From contig CANUEZ040000168.1 in the NCBI GenBank assembly GCA_948099385.1, forward strand, positions 2,171,501 to 2,235,500: DNA of 64,000 bases. The letters are read 5' to 3'. The notes under the pieces are model-generated. The model saw nothing but the letters and a program-made list of their open reading frames with translations, had not been told where the DNA came from and did no database searches. Positions 25,012-35,997 of this stretch are shown in pieces (position 1 is the stretch's first letter; each line of letters starts with the position of its first letter). The stretch comes from Fasciola hepatica (Eukaryota; Platyhelminthes; Trematoda; Plagiorchiida; Fasciolidae). The position numbers and the translations under genes are program-made.

Positions 25012-25150
25012 TCCTAACGGTTTTTTCGGCTGACATCAGTTGCCGTTAAAAGTTATCTACTGCTATTGCTATCAGTAGGCACAATGGAAATTCAAAGCTC
25101 CAAGAGTGGAACCAGAATCATCGACCGCTCTGCGTGGTTCGATAAGACCT
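25012..25150 (+). repeat. dispersed repeat G, copy 3 (partial)
   Basis: Shares CTAACGGTTTTTTC, TATCTACTGCTATTGCTATC, AGTAGGCACA and AAATTCAAAGCTCCAAGAGT with the 14.8-kb copy and with the reverse complement of 45,300-45,425. Lies just outside the 5' end of PLE-b. Confidence 0.5.
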
Positions 25151-25640
25151 TTTGAATGAAGTTGATGAAAGAAAGCGATAAATTCTTAATAATATGGCTT
25201 TATTACCTTCTAGCAATCGTCAGACTAAGTAAAACATTTAAAACACTTGTTGAGTGTGTCAGAAGCGAGATCGGTTCGGAGTGTGTCGAAAAATCGATGC
25301 ACCATGTGAAATGTTATGGTCGAATTTTATTGTTTACTAACTCAGCGTAGTCGAAATCGTTGGTAGGTTGTCGACGTTTCGGTCACCCGACACAAGCTTG
25401 AACAGAGAAGCCAACAATACTGGTTGCGACAACGTACTCAGGTTCATTTCGCTCCATGTTCACAAAGTCAATACGGCAGTCACTGCATTTGTTTATATAG
25501 TCAAGAAAAACGAACACTAAGAGACGAAAGTGGGACCAAATAATACTTCTGGTCAAGGTAGGGCTAAAGAGATAAGCCGTCCAGTCTGAATACATAAATT
25601 GGAATTCTGATTGGGAATGGCTGGTGGTTCTGCGTAATTG
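25151..25640. other. unassigned spacer
   Basis: No motif found on either strand between repeat G and the 3' end of PLE-c. Confidence 0.4.
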
Positions 25641-26017
25641 AGTAATCTTCTGTTGTTGCTGGAGTACATAACCTCACGTGCGTCGTATGGAATGACGCAA
25701 AGTCTCTTCCCCCAAAGGTGGTATATGGATTACTATCTGGGACATTTCCTTCCCTTCGGTGACGTCAATGTGATGAAGTTAGTCCCCTTTGCTTTCTGCA
25801 ACTACACCGGGATTGTTCGGCTGTTCCATGACGTAACTACCTCTCTGTTCTGCCTACGTAGACAGCTGAGCATCCACACTTGAGAAGTCAAACGCTGTTT
25901 GGTTTGGCGCAGAGAGATAGTAGCTCCCTAACAGGTAGTGTAGGCATTCGGGTGGTTCTGAAAACAGTTATCGCCTACTAATTAGCTGACCGGTGTAATT
26001 GCCTTTGAATAGTAATT

Positions 26018-26326
26018 CTAAAAAGCCCGCTCTTTCGGCACATTGACAACATTTTCCTTTTTCGCTTTCGGTTTAGAGTATTTGTGGATCAATGGAAGTG
26101 GGTAACCATTCGATTGAAGGGTCTCCTTTAAGACTAGTTTATCATTTCCCAATACATCGTTCGTGCAATTTTCACGTGCTCTGTGAACTAAAGTCCGGAT
26201 TAGGCTAACTTTGTATCTCATCGGAACGAAGCTGGCAACTTTCAAATAACGCCCGGACCATATACTTTTTCGGGAAACAGACCTGCCGATTGATCTGTCC
26301 GTTCGACAAGTGATTCTAATATCCAA
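26018..26326 (-). pseudogene. PLE-c RT-to-endonuclease linker fragment
   Basis: A 102-codon frame with SRKSIWSGRYLKVASFVPMR, a run shared with other PLE copies here (e.g. KWDGRYAIFLSFVPIRYKRN in the plus copy at 35.9 kb), then SNGYPLPLIHKYSKP. This is the spacer after the RT thumb, leading to the GIY-YIG domain. Confidence 0.75.
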
Positions 26327-26347
26327 AAGTCAGCTTTGTCTTCTTCT

Positions 26348-26557
26348 TCAGCATGATATGCCAACTTTATTCGGAGGGATTACACTGAAATTGACAAAGA
26401 GCCGCTCTTCTTCGCCATTGGAGTTACCGACCACGAATATCTCATCGATGTAGCGATGGTAAAGGCTCAGGTTTTTACTCTTGTCCACCAGCTTTCGCTC
26501 GAAACAGGCAGCAAATATATCTGCTGGAAAGGGGTTTAAGTAGATTTCCAGTTGCAA
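26348..26557 (-). pseudogene. PLE-c reverse transcriptase catalytic fragment
   Basis: A 69-codon frame. PFPADIFAACFERKL corresponds to the PLE segment after MGSPLGP. YHRYIDEIFVV is the catalytic box with the second Asp changed to Glu (residues 36-39). The change alone would be expected to impair polymerisation. Confidence 0.75.
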
Positions 26558-26665
26558 AGCTGTCTATTTTCTGGTAACTGAACGAAAAATGCTAATTTCA
26601 CATTTGCTGTACACAGCAGAAACAATCTCGTTATTTTACTGCATGACAGTCCGACTTGGAGGTTC

Positions 26666-26723
<58 letters not shown>

Positions 26724-26724
26724 T
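26666..26724. repeat. (ATT)n microsatellite inside PLE-c
   Basis: About 19 units of ATT, located between the YGPSKLH segment and the catalytic box of PLE-c, so the expansion or insertion lies within former RT coding sequence. Confidence 0.95.
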
Positions 26725-26755
26725 TCATCTTGCACGTTACATCATATTCTATCAT

Positions 26756-26989
26756 TTAGCAGTTGACACCTTTCAAACCTGTCCCTAATGCTGTACTGGC
26801 GGGTCGAGTTTCTGACCGGTTTGAACAATTCCGCCAAATATTTGACCAAACAGTGTTAATCATGGAAAGGATGAGTCGCAATGGAGCACCTTTTTTGTGT
26901 AGTTTAGATGGTCCATACATCTGCCTTGTCTGAGATCCTCTTGGACAGAGAGATTTTGCTGTATTACCCTTCATCAGATTTGCTCCCAC
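26756..26989 (-). pseudogene. PLE-c reverse transcriptase entry fragment
   Basis: A 77-codon frame containing YGPSKLHKKGAPLRLILSM at residues 25-43, the highly conserved PLE signature of the type YGLPKxHKxGxPLRPI. This fixes both family and strand. Confidence 0.85.
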
Positions 26990-27445
26990 GCGAATTTTCG
27001 GCTCTGCACATATTTTATTCTCCAGCTCTTGTGGATTATCGGAAACTGGGCCAAGTCAGGACTTAATAGTATCTCTCAAAATTGTGAACATTTTTCGTTC
27101 GTATTGTGATTTATCCACGAAAATTTCTCCTGAACCTTTACTGGACGGAACAAGACGATATTTGGGTTCTTCTTTTTTGACTGTTTGGGTGTTTCAGTAT
27201 GATTCTCGCTTAATGAGCTGTGTAGCATAAAGCTGGTCCTTCTGTATTGATATTCTACTTTTACTAACTTCGTCTTGGACCATAACAGAGCATCTTTGTT
27301 CGTAGGCTGTAGTTTAGATAACCGTTCAGAAAAAACTCAAACTGGGCTTGTGAGTCGATGTGATTGTGTAACAAAGACGAGAACACCGGATAGGACACTT
27401 GTATTCCAACGGCCACACAAGTCAAGTCACGAAACACACAATTGT

Positions 27446-28303
27446 TTATATAGACTCTTTTCCAGACTGCACGGCACCAAGATTGCTGTTGCGGCTGCTT
27501 GAGTGCTTCGGCTGCATTCTGGCAAGTTGCCCTTGGCCGATAGCTTGATTCTCTTGGGTGTCATTTCCCTTCGGTTGGTCTGATTGTCTCAGGTGACGGC
27601 TTGATCGGCAGCTCCTTACCTGGGCCATCTTGCTGGTTGCCGGAGATCCAGCTGCTTCCGTTCTGGTAGTCCGTATTCCTCCTTTTTTCTGGTTCGGGAA
27701 GTCTCCAACATATTCGCTATCCGTTATTTTGGCTGTGGCCCTCCTCTGGTTCGTCCGTTCGCCTTGATCTTCAGGTCGTTCCCTTGCCCCGGCGTTCTCC
27801 GTTACAATTGTAGTTTTTCGGTGGAAAGCAGTAATTCAGTTCGCCTCCAGTTGCAATCGATTGAGCTGATGGGACGATAAACTGCACACGTCCTTTTCGG
27901 GGTTTTCCGGGAATGGCCATACTCCGAGTTTATGATTGAGTGACTTGCACAAAAGCAGCCCTTAACATGTTCTGGTTTGACGAAGCTTTTTTGATAAGAA
28001 TTTGGCAAACTTGATAAGGCCTATCACTTTGGACACAGTCACCAGCAATTCCGAAGTTTCGGGTTTCGATTCTTCGATGTGATTCTTTGTTAATCTTATC
28101 GGATAACTCGAGTTTGGGGAAAGTTTCTCGCAGTCTAAGTGTGTAGAGTAGGTGACTGAAAAGCGATTCCGTTCTACGCACACCACCAGAAATTCCATCC
28201 TAGATACATTGTACAAACCAACGTGTTTGGCTTCTCTTTTTAAGTACAACATACCGATTTTTCCCCTAGTTGGATTGGTGATGCGAACTTGGATAGTTAT
28301 CAC
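27446..28303 (-). pseudogene. degenerate ~285-codon frame upstream of PLE-c, unknown
   Basis: From 28,303 to 27,446 one minus-strand frame reads through with only two internal stops (near 27,962 and 27,821). The first part contains EFLVVCVERNRFSVTYSTHL and ELLVTVSKVIGLIKFAKFL. The second half is hydrophilic and rich in Gln, Arg, Glu and Thr (ENAGARERPEDQGERTNQRR). It directly precedes PLE-c on the same strand. I do not recognise the protein. It could be an N-terminal extension or upstream ORF of this PLE lineage, or a separate decayed element. Confidence 0.4.
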
Positions 28304-28405
28304 TATTCCACTTACAAATAATTCATCGTTGTTGATTGTGTAACCGCTATTAAGTCATCGGTCCATACATGGAACAATGATGTTGAAAGCCGGCCCAGTT
28401 TACTT

Positions 28406-28459
<54 letters not shown>

Positions 28460-28861
28460 GAACTACACAGACGTAGACACGTAGTTCAACTTTTGTCACC
28501 AGGGCGGTTACAGACTGACACAGAGATTCTTTTATTGGGAGAGGTTGGGTTGCCATCTGCCGATCACCATCATCTCCGGCAGCCTTAACAACGGGGAACT
28601 CAAGTTTCTGCAGTATTCGAAATGATCTATCGCAGTCGGTCTTGTGATTTGTTGCTAAGCCCTTTCTTGCTATTGATGACACTGGTGTTTTGTAGGTCCT
28701 TTGGTTTATACAACTTCAGAGGTAATTGTTTCATGACCCGTATTGGCATTTGTTCTGCCATACTGTTACGTAACTCTCTCCGTTCCGTCGACATGAGTAT
28801 CTCCGCACCCAAGCTCGAATTCGTTGATTCCGTTAGATTTTGATGCATGAAAGAGGCATGT
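28304..28861. other. spacer with TA tract between PLE-c upstream frame and PLE-d
   Basis: Holds the TA tract at 28,408-28,454. On the minus strand a 110-codon frame (28,350-28,682) runs into it, and opposite frames at 28,622-28,848 have no motif. No gene supported. Confidence 0.4.
28408..28454. repeat. (TA)n microsatellite
   Basis: About 47 bases of alternating A and T; source of the Ile-Tyr run in the minus frame. Confidence 0.97.
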
Positions 28862-29311
28862 TTACACTAAGGATATTGATATCCAGGTAGTTCTGAAACG
28901 GATATTTGGAGTAGAGGCAAAGTATGTTCGACCAACCACCAAGATCAATCGGTTACGTACTATGCGACTAACATCATCACCTTCGTACGGAACTTCTAAA
29001 GTGACCTCAAGTTTTGCTGCTAATGTGACCAGATTGTTCAGTGGCACCGGCTTGCTATACCTTCGGATCAATCCAGAGGAGCAAGCAATGGATTTTATTG
29101 TTTCTTCAGTCGTTTCCGGTTCAGTCACAAGACAGCCCCATGTGTATATTCGTCTTGCTCGACCGAAAAGCGTTCGAACAAGACCACACATGTATCGGAA
29201 TGAGGCCATACTTTGGAAATGGAGGTAATGGCCAGTCCAGGTGGACTTTTGGTAAGTCGATCTGGAAGTCGAACTACCATCTCTGCCAAAAATACACACG
29301 TCCAAAAACAA
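28862..29311 (-). pseudogene. PLE-d linker fragment
   Basis: A 149-codon open frame starting FLDVCIFGRDGSSTS, equal to the FLDVSVHGSPN segment of the plus-strand copy at 35.8 kb. It goes on to STWTGHYLHFQSMASFRYMC and VPYEGDDVSRIVRNRLI, the segment that leads into the endonuclease. The GIY-YIG core itself is not visible, so the 3' end is truncated or decayed. Confidence 0.7.
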
Positions 29312-29431
29312 GAGCCCATATTCCCGTGAGGTCCAGTTAAGCAGTTTAGTATTTGCTTGAATTCAGTCGCATTTCGTGTGATGACCAGTGTATCATCTTT
29401 TCTTTACATGCTTGCGCATGAGTGCGAAGGA

Positions 29432-29590
29432 AGGGGTATATATACCACATAACCACAAAGACCCACAGCACTTTTTAGGGATAACCGGTAACCTGACCCC
29501 GAGACTTGGAGTGTATAAGCACATATGGTCCCAATAGGTCAAGTGTGGTTAAGGGCCCGTCGATAGTGGATTATTGCCTACATATCCTGA
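29432..29590 (-). mobile_element. SINE family D, copy inserted in PLE-d RT
   Basis: The reverse complement shares AATAATCCACTATCGACGGG, GACCTATTGGGACC, CTCCAAGTCTCGGGGTC and TGGGTCTTTGTGG with the plus-strand copy at 44.5-44.7 kb. It lies between RT motif B and the catalytic Asp-Asp of PLE-d, hence inserted after PLE-d. Confidence 0.65.
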
Positions 29591-30098
29591 GTTTAACTAC
29601 GCTAGTTGAAGTTCGCAACTGACTTTACTTTCTTCACTTACATGATTAAGTCGGCTAGAAGTGGACCTAGTGGAATACCCCAGGGAACTCCTTCGATCTG
29701 TCTATATATATAACCCCGTGGACTGAGAAAGCGTTGTTTGTTCTGCAGAGTAGCAACAGCCAGGCCAGGATCGGTAATGCCACTAGCAGTTTAAGCTGTT
29801 TTTCTTCGGCTTATTGGCAAATAAATGGAATAGTTTTCATTAAGCGTACGTTTGTGAATAACGAGACAACATATGTAGGGAAGCCATGTGGCAATTTGTA
29901 ATGTCTAACAGATCGTCATCTTGACCGGCTCAAAGTTATCCTGTAGCCTGTACATGAAGACCATCGTTTGCACAGGCTCCTGGACTTTTACAAGCCATTT
30001 CGCTGGGTTATGTTGAGGGGAGTTCTACATCGACAACATGGGTCGAAGTGATTTCCCTTATGCGTGTAGTTTTGATAGATAATCATGGATGAGATCAG

Positions 30099-31050
30099 TT
30101 AAGTAACCGGTCCTTCACTTGCATTCGGATAATCGGCGGGGTGAAGAACACACCTTTCAGTTTTGTGGCTGGGGATGCTGAGTTCACAATTGCTCTTAGA
30201 GATCTCGTAAGTCGTTGTATATGCTTCTCCTCTGAATGGCACTCTCAAGAAAAGTCCTTTTTTCATGAAGCAAGCAAATCGCTTTGCAGGATTACTTGTT
30301 TCCATATTCTTCAAGATGAACTTCTCCGGATAACAGTCCTATTGCAATATGTGTTTTATGATTTTCAGACTGTCTTCCGTAGAATTCTGTGAGGATGTAC
30401 TGCGTCCCTTGAAGGCTAAACGTCGGACTAGGTTCCTCAAATAGAGCTAGAGCACAAAGCTGTGAAAGTTTGACTATCGGTCGTTCCAAGTCCTCTTTCT
30501 GTAGACTAGTCATTCGATGGATCCCTTTTCCTGCCTAGTGATCAACAAGCCGAAAAAAGCTAGTTTGCTTTCGACTACTGTTTCCATCGTGAAGTCATGA
30601 GAGCTGTATGCACGCTTGAAGTCTTCTAGAATATCTAACACCACGGTCTTCGTTCACCATACAGAAAATGTCATCCACGTATCGAATGCAATAATCAAAA
30701 CTTTCCCTTATCTTCTCCGGTTTCCCTTTTTCTAATTTCACCATAAATGTCTGCTAGCAAGAGACCTAGTGGGGAGTTCATGGTGATGCCGTCTCGTTGG
30801 CGGCAGAAACAGACATTAAACAGAAGTTGAACTCTGAGTGAGTAACGTAGTAATAGCTTCTTCAAGCTTCCTACCGGAATACCTATTTGTGTGTTGGATG
30901 TTCTAAGTTCACGGTTTCTAGTAAGGATACATATGTAAATGACAACACCACGTCAAGTGACATCATACTTTTCTTGTGTAGGTTTACATCCTGTATGATG
31001 CACACAAATTGAAAACGGTCTCACAAATTGTGTGACGAGTCTTAAGTGAG
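30099..31050 (-). mobile_element. Penelope-like element (PLE-e), RT and linker
   Basis: Minus strand: FQFVCIIQDVNLHKKSMMSL and motif A SLDVVLSFTYVSLLETV near 30,920-31,030; DGITMNSPLGLLLADIYG near 30,745-30,800; intact RYVDDIFC box with YVDD at 30,670-30,681; SHDFTMETVVESKLAFFGLL; linker QGTQYILTEFYGRQ and KGLFLRVPFRGEAYTTTYEI. It ends before any endonuclease. Stops and frameshifts are present. A separate copy from PLE-d because both contain the RT. Confidence 0.8.
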
Positions 31051-32368
31051 ACGACTCACAAGCCTACACACTCATGAGTTAGATATGCTCTTGTTTTGCC
31101 CCATCAGTGGCTTTTCCTGATTGGTCAGAAAGAGACTTTTTCGCACTTTATGAATCGAGTAATCTGATGTATGTGAGAGGCTTTATAAAGCTCAGAAAAA
31201 TTACGAATGATTGAGATTTCCTTGTTGCACACTGAAACATCCTTTCATTCAGTGCGTATTTTTGACCATTGAAGGCTACTGAAATTGTGTAACACATATT
31301 TCTGTTTTCAATAGATCCACGGTTTCTCGAGGTGTTGTTTGTGGCTTATACGCTCGTCGTGATTTGCTCATCGGACATTAATGTGCAGCGTAAATGGTTG
31401 TTCATGTCTAAAAGGTGGCTATCACTATAGTGTAGTCTATTACGTATACACCCAATTATGTGTGATCCCATCAGTTGTATCCGAATGAATCTGTATTTGA
31501 ATAAGAGCCTGTCGGGCGCATGAAGCATTTGCTTTACTTGACTTACTCTTCTGATCAATCCGGCTTCGGCGCTTCACAACTGGCTGAATATAGCTCGGCT
31601 TATGGATGTTGTAGTTGGTATAATTGAAGAACAAGAACAATAAAACCGACAATGGTGATGAAAACTATCGACAGTTGCGTGTCCGAATAATCGCGATGCT
31701 ATCGGTGACACGAGAGATAATGTGTGTTCATAGTTATCATGTTAGTTGCACGGGTTGGTGATTACGTCACAGTAGCTTGAGCCGATGACCAGGGCAGATT
31801 CAGAGACCTCACATGTCGTTTGTGTGTGTATAGACAGAGGGGGTTTGTTCAAGCGATCGCCTCGGTGGTGGCTAAGATTTGACCTCTGACCTGAATTGCT
31901 ACAAACACTGAGAGGTGGGTGCGATCTTCAGATAGGATATCTTTCATCTGTAAAAGGAAAGCTGGATGGAAGGTGGAGAAAAACACGGGGTTCAGCGGTG
32001 AAGTAGGTCGTTCTTATTTTGGTGTTTAGCCGCCTTTTTACCACGTCTGAGATATGGTGTCCTCTAAATGGACTAGATAGGTAAAAGGCCTTCATTCTGA
32101 CTGTTTATTACGGAGGCTTGATACTGTTACTGTTTCCCTATTAATTTCATCTTCAGTGTTATCTGTGGAGCAAATCCTAATGGTTCTATCTGTTAAAGAC
32201 TGGATGGAGTTTCTTTTTTGTCACTGTGCATACTGACCTGCCCACTTTTCTCAACACAAACTAATTGTTTTAGGGGAGATGAAAGTGATCCATAGAACTG
32301 AACATACCAGAATGCACTGCGCTAAGCTCAGTGACCACGAAAGAACTCATGAGGCCCATCAGTATTGT
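31051..32368. other. unassigned intergenic DNA
   Basis: Only short frames (maximum 70 codons). No transposon or RNA motif seen. Confidence 0.4.
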
Positions 32369-32540
32369 TTATTCTTTAGTTACTTACTTTCATTATGTAA
32401 TAAGATACAGTATTTCAGAAGGAGGGCCGTTGCCAGTTAGAGGCTACCAGTTGAGTAGGGACGGCTTTTTGCAAGATTCCAATCCGGGACGGAATGGTTG
32501 AAAACCCCGCCATGATGAACGTTTGACCAACCGCCGGTCA
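32369..32540 (-). mobile_element. tRNA-derived SINE family C, copy 2
   Basis: Minus strand. A B-box-like GGATTGGAATC lies within CCGTCCCGGATTGGAATCTT, and the tail TATTACATAATGAAAGTAAG near 32,381-32,402 corresponds to the tail of copy 3. Head text (GGCGGTTGGTCAAACGTTCA) is shared with the other copies. Confidence 0.7.
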
Positions 32541-33557
32541 ACTATGAACACCTCTGGTATTACAGTCACTGAGAACAGTAAGATGCATTAGTCAGACAGA
32601 CAGACCCCACATGAGTAGTCACTGGTCTACGACAAAATGTTTTTCAGCTGGACCACTGATACAAACTCCTTCATTGTGCAAATAACTTTCATTTCTAATT
32701 GAAAGGTGAAAAGGGGGTCTCGTAGCTTGGTTACATTTTAGGGGGAATTGATTGACAAGTTTAACAAAAGACTAGCATGTTGCCCAATAAAGAAGCATTA
32801 CAGCAAGGAATAGAAAAGTAGATGACATGAAAACAGTTTGATTTACTTTATGTTATTGGAGCGAGTAGATGGCCAGTCCAAGACAGACCTTCGTCGCATT
32901 ACTGAGTTCAATTTGGGCATCTGTGCTCTCTACCTGAGGTCGTATTGTGTGGTTCATCTAGAGAATGTTTATTAGAGTTGAAATCAGTACTCTCGATGTC
33001 ACCATGGATCTGGTCAGTTCGTAATAGGAGATGTAAACCACAGCGCACGCGACACACACACACACACATGCACATATGCATACGGAACACATACGCAAAC
33101 ATATGCGGGGATTCCAATGCACTCGCAATTGTGAGCGAGAAAGCAAGAATGCTAACATAGTCTGAACTGTGTCACAACGCATCTAAATGGACTAGGATGT
33201 TTCTTGTCATTCAGCTCGTACAAACCAGTTGGCCGGTTCACGTACAAACGAGGTCGGTATGCCAAGTCAAGTCAAGATAAATGAGCAGCTGGAAAAAAGC
33301 GCACTTTTGAACACGTTTTTTCTACAATGACTGCTGTCCATTCTGCAAATCGTTCACATTAACACACGAAAACCATTATTTGATACCTCAAAAGAAGCAT
33401 TTCATGCTAGAGCGGCTCAGATGGAAAGATAAATTCAAACCGGTTTCAGATTCCAGAATGTGGTCCCTCAAAGCGAACATGAGTTGAAACGAGTATTTCA
33501 TAGTCCAAAATCGTATATGGTGATGAAGCTAAACAAAACTTCGAAGATGTCTTCTAT
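32541..33557. other. unassigned spacer between two SINE C copies
   Basis: Contains a (CA)n tract at 33,052-33,068. The frames at 32,908-33,182 are driven by that tract. No gene. Confidence 0.45.
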
Positions 33558-33732
33558 GTTTTGTTTTATTTACTCTTTACATTATGTAATAGTACTACAC
33601 TATTCTAGGAAGGGGATTGCAACCAATTAGAGACTGCCACTAGGGGAAGTGACCCATGGCGGCTCGAGAACTCGAACCTGGAACGGAAGGGTGAGAAGTT
33701 CATCTTAATGACAGTTTGACCACGGCCCGTCA
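33558..33732 (-). mobile_element. tRNA-derived SINE family C, copy 3
   Basis: Minus strand, with the best B box of the family: GGTTCGAGTTC (plus coordinates 33,668-33,678). The upstream GGGCCGTGGTCAAACTGTCA head and the tail TATTACATAATGTAAAGAGT are both present. Confidence 0.75.
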
Positions 33733-34429
33733 CAAACTTTTTGAGAGCGAGTCGGCTGGCATGATAGTGTGAGAAGTTATGTGCTTTCAGAGCAGTAGGG
33801 GAAATTCACCCGCAGAAATCGGATCTATTCCAAATGCTTTAGAGTTGAATTCTAATTTCGCTGATCCTGTATTCGTCACACACGGAATCTTTCATTACAC
33901 GCAGTTTTTCCAGTATTCTATCCACCCCATCAATTCTTTTACCCTTCATTTGTTCAGCCCGTGAATTTTTAGACTAGAATTGGGCATCATACAGATCAGA
34001 TCAGATCGAAATGTCTTTAATTAGTTCTATTTTACAAAATATCCCCACATTCTTCATTCTGATCCTGGTTCAGTCTGTCATCTGTCTTCAGCGCATAGTG
34101 GGCACAAAGGCATAAGAAAATAAGCGCGGAAGCACCTAATCAATGTACATAACGTGTTGCTCTGCGTAAGAGTGGAGTGAGTGGTTGCCGATTTTTGAAC
34201 TGGTAGTCTGGTTTGTCGATTTTAAATCGCGGAATATGCACTTTGTGACATCAGTATACGTCTTCAGAGACCACCATTTGTTTTCTATGATTCTTTCTCT
34301 TTTCTTTACAAATCATAGTAAATGGTTGTGCGGACATGGCCAAGGATCATTCGGACTGGACATAGTTTATGGGAGAGGGTTGAGGTTAGATCGACGTGTC
34401 GATCCGCACGATTAGGTCGTGACGGTCAC
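33733..34429. other. unassigned intergenic DNA
   Basis: Short frames only; no recognisable feature. Confidence 0.4.
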
Positions 34430-34986
34430 ATTGTTCGGAGCCGAGTCACTGGGCTGGGGGTGGTCCATTTGCGGCCAGAGTAATTGGAGGGCTTGGACGA
34501 ATTTCTTCTGTGTACACAGAGCAGGAGCGAAAATACGGATGCTTATCTCCTCTGTGGAGGTCAGTGTGTGTAAGCGGATGTGTTTGTGGGGATGGGGGGG
34601 GGGGGGTACTTGATAGACGATTTGGGACGCCGAATCTATGCTCTGTTGATGACCTGAGTCTACCAGATGCCCGAAGATGGCACTCCCTATGGGTCCTGCC
34701 CCTCCATGTTGAGCCACCGTGGACAGTGTTCCTTAATTCTTTGGGATAGTTGCCTTGCCGTTCGGCCAATGTAGGTTGCATTACATTTGCATCTGAACAA
34801 TTAGATTACCATTGAGTTGGCCAGCATTGGCAGCACATCCTAATTAGAATTTCGAATAACCGGAGAGCTTGCAAATGCACAGGAAATACGAGCTGAGTTG
34901 ATTGTTCCACTCACCGCACGTGTTAAATATCTGCTGACAAGGTCCGACAAGGCGTCTCCTTTGAATGCCATACGGATAAGAATAAT
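34430..34986 (-). mobile_element. Penelope-like element 3' part, inverted (PLE-f1)
   Basis: Minus strand. Linker 34,845-34,986 is about 94% identical by eye to the plus-strand linker at 36,090-36,235. The GIY-YIG endonuclease core CKCNATYIGRTARQLSQRI follows near 34,740-34,800, then EHCPRWLN. Reading frame breaks (stop before LFRCKC) and a G13/C13 run near 34,600 mark decay. It faces away from PLE-f2 and begins exactly where that copy starts. Confidence 0.82.
34594..34606. repeat. (G)13 homopolymer
   Basis: Thirteen consecutive G within the decayed 3' region of PLE-f1. Confidence 0.95.
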
Positions 34987-35214
34987 GTCTTATCCATTCG
35001 CGGACAAAACAAAGTCCACACAGTCTCCAGGAGAACGAGAAAAGTCGCCCTATGCCGAGAAACAGATTATAAAAATACTGAACTTTAGGAAAATCGACTC
35101 TGTTTATACCAACTTACTTTCAAAACAATCAAGCCATGCTAATCTTCCATTCCACGATTATACGGATCACCGGAAATTTATGAAACAGGCATATGTTTAA
35201 GAACAATATTCCCT

Positions 35215-35433
35215 ATGATGAATTCGCCTTGTCATGAAACGGCGGAATGGCTGGCAGCTAAATTGGAACCCATACGCAGCAGTTTCGTCAAATACAGTCT
35301 CAATGACTCATTTGAATTTGTTGAAGCCATCAAATACCGAAACATGAAAAACCATCAAATGTTTTCTCTGGATGTGACCTCGCTTTTCACCAACCTACCC
35401 ATTTTTGAGACTATTGATTACATTTGTGACTAA
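35215..35433 (+). pseudogene. PLE-f2 reverse transcriptase fingers/palm fragment
   Basis: A 72-codon frame carrying NSPCHETAEWLAAKLEPI and motif A SLDVTSLFTNLP with its catalytic Asp. It terminates at a stop right after YICD. Confidence 0.82.
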
Positions 35434-35556
35434 ACTGAAACTGATCGGTTGCCAATGAATATACCACTGAAGGACCTGAAAGGACTCCTCAGAGGTACTT
35501 TTGACGTCCGATTTCTGTCTAACTGAAAGTAGTATCCTCTGTGTGATGGAGTAGCC

Positions 35557-35922
35557 ATGGGATCACCATTAGGTCCAGTCTTAGTGGACATATTCACGAC
35601 AAAACTAGAGAGCATGACATTGAAACGGGAGAACCAAGAACAGAACTTATGTCTACGGTACGTGGATGACATTTTCTGCCTTAGAAATAAAGACACCGAA
35701 GTAGAAAAGACGAAGCAGACGTTCAATGATGCGCATAAAGCCATTCAGTTCACGGCAGAGACCGAAAAGAACGACACACTGGCCTTTCTGGATGTCTCCG
35801 TACACGGGAGCCCCAACAGAACAGTCAAAAGGAGGATGCTCAGGAAGCAGAAGTGGGATGGACGGTACGCTATCTTTCTCAGTTTTGTACCCATACGATA
35901 TAAAAGAAACCTAGTCCAGTGA
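35557..35922 (+). pseudogene. PLE-f2 reverse transcriptase catalytic fragment
   Basis: A 121-codon open frame: [13 protein letters not shown] (motif B), LCLRYVDDIFCLRNKDTEVE (motif C with intact YVDD), FTAETEKNDTLAFLDVSVHG (motif D/E region), and KWDGRYAIFLSFVPIRYKRN. The best preserved PLE catalytic core in the window. Confidence 0.87.
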
Positions 35923-35997
35923 TCAGCCCCGCGAGTAAGAAAGTTTTGCTCACAGGAGACCACGGAAAAAGAACTGCGCCTAGTTAAAAACACTCTC

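Larger units (their letters stand above)
25641..27480 (-). mobile_element. Penelope-like element, decayed (PLE-c)
   Basis: Minus-strand order of parts: N-terminal region 26,990-27,480 (contains KLQPTNKDALLWSKTKLVK); RT entry YGPSKLHKKGAPLRLILSM at 26,861-26,917; an (ATT)n tract interrupting the RT at 26,666-26,724; catalytic box RYIDEIF near 26,435-26,455; linker with SNGYPLPLI near 26,080-26,110; endonuclease core CSAVYVGRTER followed by a stop near 25,835-25,870. The box YIDE at 26,441-26,452 replaces the second catalytic Asp by Glu. Multiple stops. Dead copy. Confidence 0.82.
28862..30045 (-). mobile_element. Penelope-like element (PLE-d) interrupted by a SINE
   Basis: Minus strand, in order: RT region RPMLSM*NSPQHNPAKWLVK near 29,985-30,045; motif A remnant SLFTNVRLMKT near 29,850; QIEGVPWGIPLGPLLADL near 29,650-29,700; a SINE D insertion at 29,432-29,590; catalytic DDTLVITRN with Asp-Asp at 29,392-29,397 (Tyr-Val lost); then the linker frame 28,862-29,311. 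Several stops. Removing the SINE brings the RT motifs to roughly normal spacing. Confidence 0.8.

Noticed and set aside
34412..34781. Minus frames of 101 and 111 codons and a plus frame of 79 codons
   Set aside because: They are off-frame readings of the PLE-f1 endonuclease and its G-run. The true frame contains CKCNATYIGRTARQL.
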